DNA of 5,621 nucleotides from Syntrophomonadaceae bacterium (GTDB lineage: Bacteria > Bacillota > Ch66 > Ch109): assembly GCA_012512295.1 (NCBI GenBank), contig JAAZDI010000271.1:1-5621 (forward strand). The letters are read 5' to 3'. Below are positions 5,099 to 5,621 of this stretch, in pieces. Position numbers and translations under genes: made by a program. A model generated the notes under the pieces. That model saw nothing but the letters and a program-made list of their open reading frames with translations. It had not been told where the DNA came from and ran no database searches. Numbering within the stretch: the first letter of the stretch is position 1; each line of letters starts with the position of its first letter.

Positions 5099-5127
5099 AT
5101 TATACCACGATTCCTCCTATATATGAA
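5099..5127 (-). promoter_or_regulatory. Strong extended -10 promoter reading into the non-protein region
   Basis: On the minus strand TTCATA (5127-5122) is followed after 17 bases by a perfect TATAAT (5104-5099). The TG at 5107-5106 sits one base before it, matching the extended -10 consensus TGnTATAAT. The start would be near 5092. It lies about 70 bases after the stop of the GNAT gene and has no protein gene in front of it. Confidence 0.65.
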
Positions 5128-5196
5128 GTATCTTCTATAGCATTTTTTGGTAAGAATTTGTTAAAACTATAATAGGCTTAAGATTGAATTTAGGTT

Positions 5197-5604
5197 CTAT
5201 TGAGCCATGGCATATCGATCGTTTTCGTATTCATTCTTTTGTAATAAAAAAACCATAGCCTTGGGGAAGCGAGAACTGGTTGGATCAAGTGCCTCAAATC
5301 CTACACGAAGCCAAAAAGGCACACTACTTTCTTGAGCTTCAATTTTTATACAAGTATAGCCTAGCATTCTAGTGATCTCAATTATTCTTTCCATGATCTT
5401 TCTCCCTTTACCCTGTCCCTGCTGAGCATCTGGGATACACAAAAAGTCAATATAAACAGTTTTTAACCCAATATCAAACTCTATTTGCAACTGGACATAA
5501 CTCAGAGATCGTTGACCCCTTAAGACTGGATTAGTTGTATCGGTTCTCCACCAATAAGTTCGGGATAAAAAGTCCACCTGTTCTTTTTTCTTAACGGGAT
5601 TCAT
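5197..5604 (-). CDS. GNAT-family N-acetyltransferase (start uncertain)
   Basis: GNAT enzymes move an acetyl group from acetyl-CoA to an amine; the acceptor is unknown here. The visible 135 residues contain beta-strand 4 and motif A as VYIDFLCIPDAQQGQGKG (50-67), with the acetyl-CoA pyrophosphate loop Q62-x-x-G65-x-G67, then helix MERIIEITRMLG. The C-terminal part IKIEAQESSVPFWLRVGFEAL (87-106) is motif B, with the usual 'W/Y..GF' signature. The ATG at 5604 has no visible Shine-Dalgarno sequence, and the frame stays open to the right edge of the window, so the true start may lie beyond 5621. The N-terminal strands before motif A are short for the family, which also hints at a longer protein. 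It converges with the ArgA-like gene but is a different GNAT subgroup. Confidence 0.8.
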   Translation of the reverse strand: MNPVKKKEQVDFLSRTYWWRTDTTNPVLRGQRSLSYVQLQIEFDIGLKTVYIDFLCIPDAQQGQGKGRKIMERIIEITRMLGYTCIKIEAQESSVPFWLRVGFEALDPTSSRFPKAMVFLLQKNEYENDRYAMAQ

Positions 5605-5621
5605 GGCAATCGGTGTAATCA

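Noticed and set aside
1..5621. CRISPR arrays, tRNA genes, insertion sequences
   Set aside because: No regularly spaced direct repeats, no cloverleaf with a GGTTCRA-type arm, and no transposase or terminal repeats of a known element were seen.

Overview
The window looks like chromosome from an anaerobic, endospore-former-type Firmicute (class Clostridia, perhaps a Peptococcaceae-like lineage). The evidence is moderate-to-low GC, strong AGGAGG-type ribosome binding sites, frequent GTG/TTG starts, a Thermotoga/Bacillus-type short SpeD, a short clostridial ArgA-like N-acetylglutamate synthase, and UbiA/UbiX paralogues of the kind used in futalosine-pathway menaquinone synthesis. The placement is inferred from gene content, not from a marker gene.

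Left part (1-2640), all on the minus strand: a quinone-side-chain operon read as a polyprenyl-synthetase-like protein (2420-1536), then an MqnP/UbiA-type prenyltransferase (1516-590), then the flavin prenyltransferase UbiX (527 to beyond base 1). UbiX makes prenyl-FMN for a UbiD-type decarboxylase, which probably lies just past the left edge. The first protein keeps the fold of a trans-prenyl diphosphate synthase but has lost most residues of both Asp-rich catalytic motifs. The 215-base leader (2421-2640) holds promoter-like sequences, a possible 40-residue ORF with a good ribosome binding site, and two Spo0A-box-like sequences.

Middle part (2635-3984), minus strand: speD (AdoMet decarboxylase, polyamine synthesis) with its own promoter, a leader hairpin and an intrinsic terminator. 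Upstream of it is a fumarylacetoacetate-hydrolase-family enzyme with a GTG start. speE is not present, so speD stands alone here.

Right part (3985-5621): a short ArgA-like acetyltransferase on the plus strand, divergent from the FAH-family gene, with a sigma-A-type promoter. At the far right is a minus-strand GNAT acetyltransferase whose start may lie outside the window. Between these two convergent genes lies about 490 bases without a convincing protein gene. It contains a strong minus-strand extended -10 promoter, several helices (one with a G-U pair possible only in minus-strand RNA), a perfect 13-bp inverted repeat enclosing a predicted three-way junction, and a possible long-range pairing of the two ends. 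This is the best candidate in the window for an undescribed structured RNA of roughly 370-385 nt. I could not match it from memory to RNase P, tmRNA, SRP RNA, 6S RNA, a T-box or a common riboswitch.
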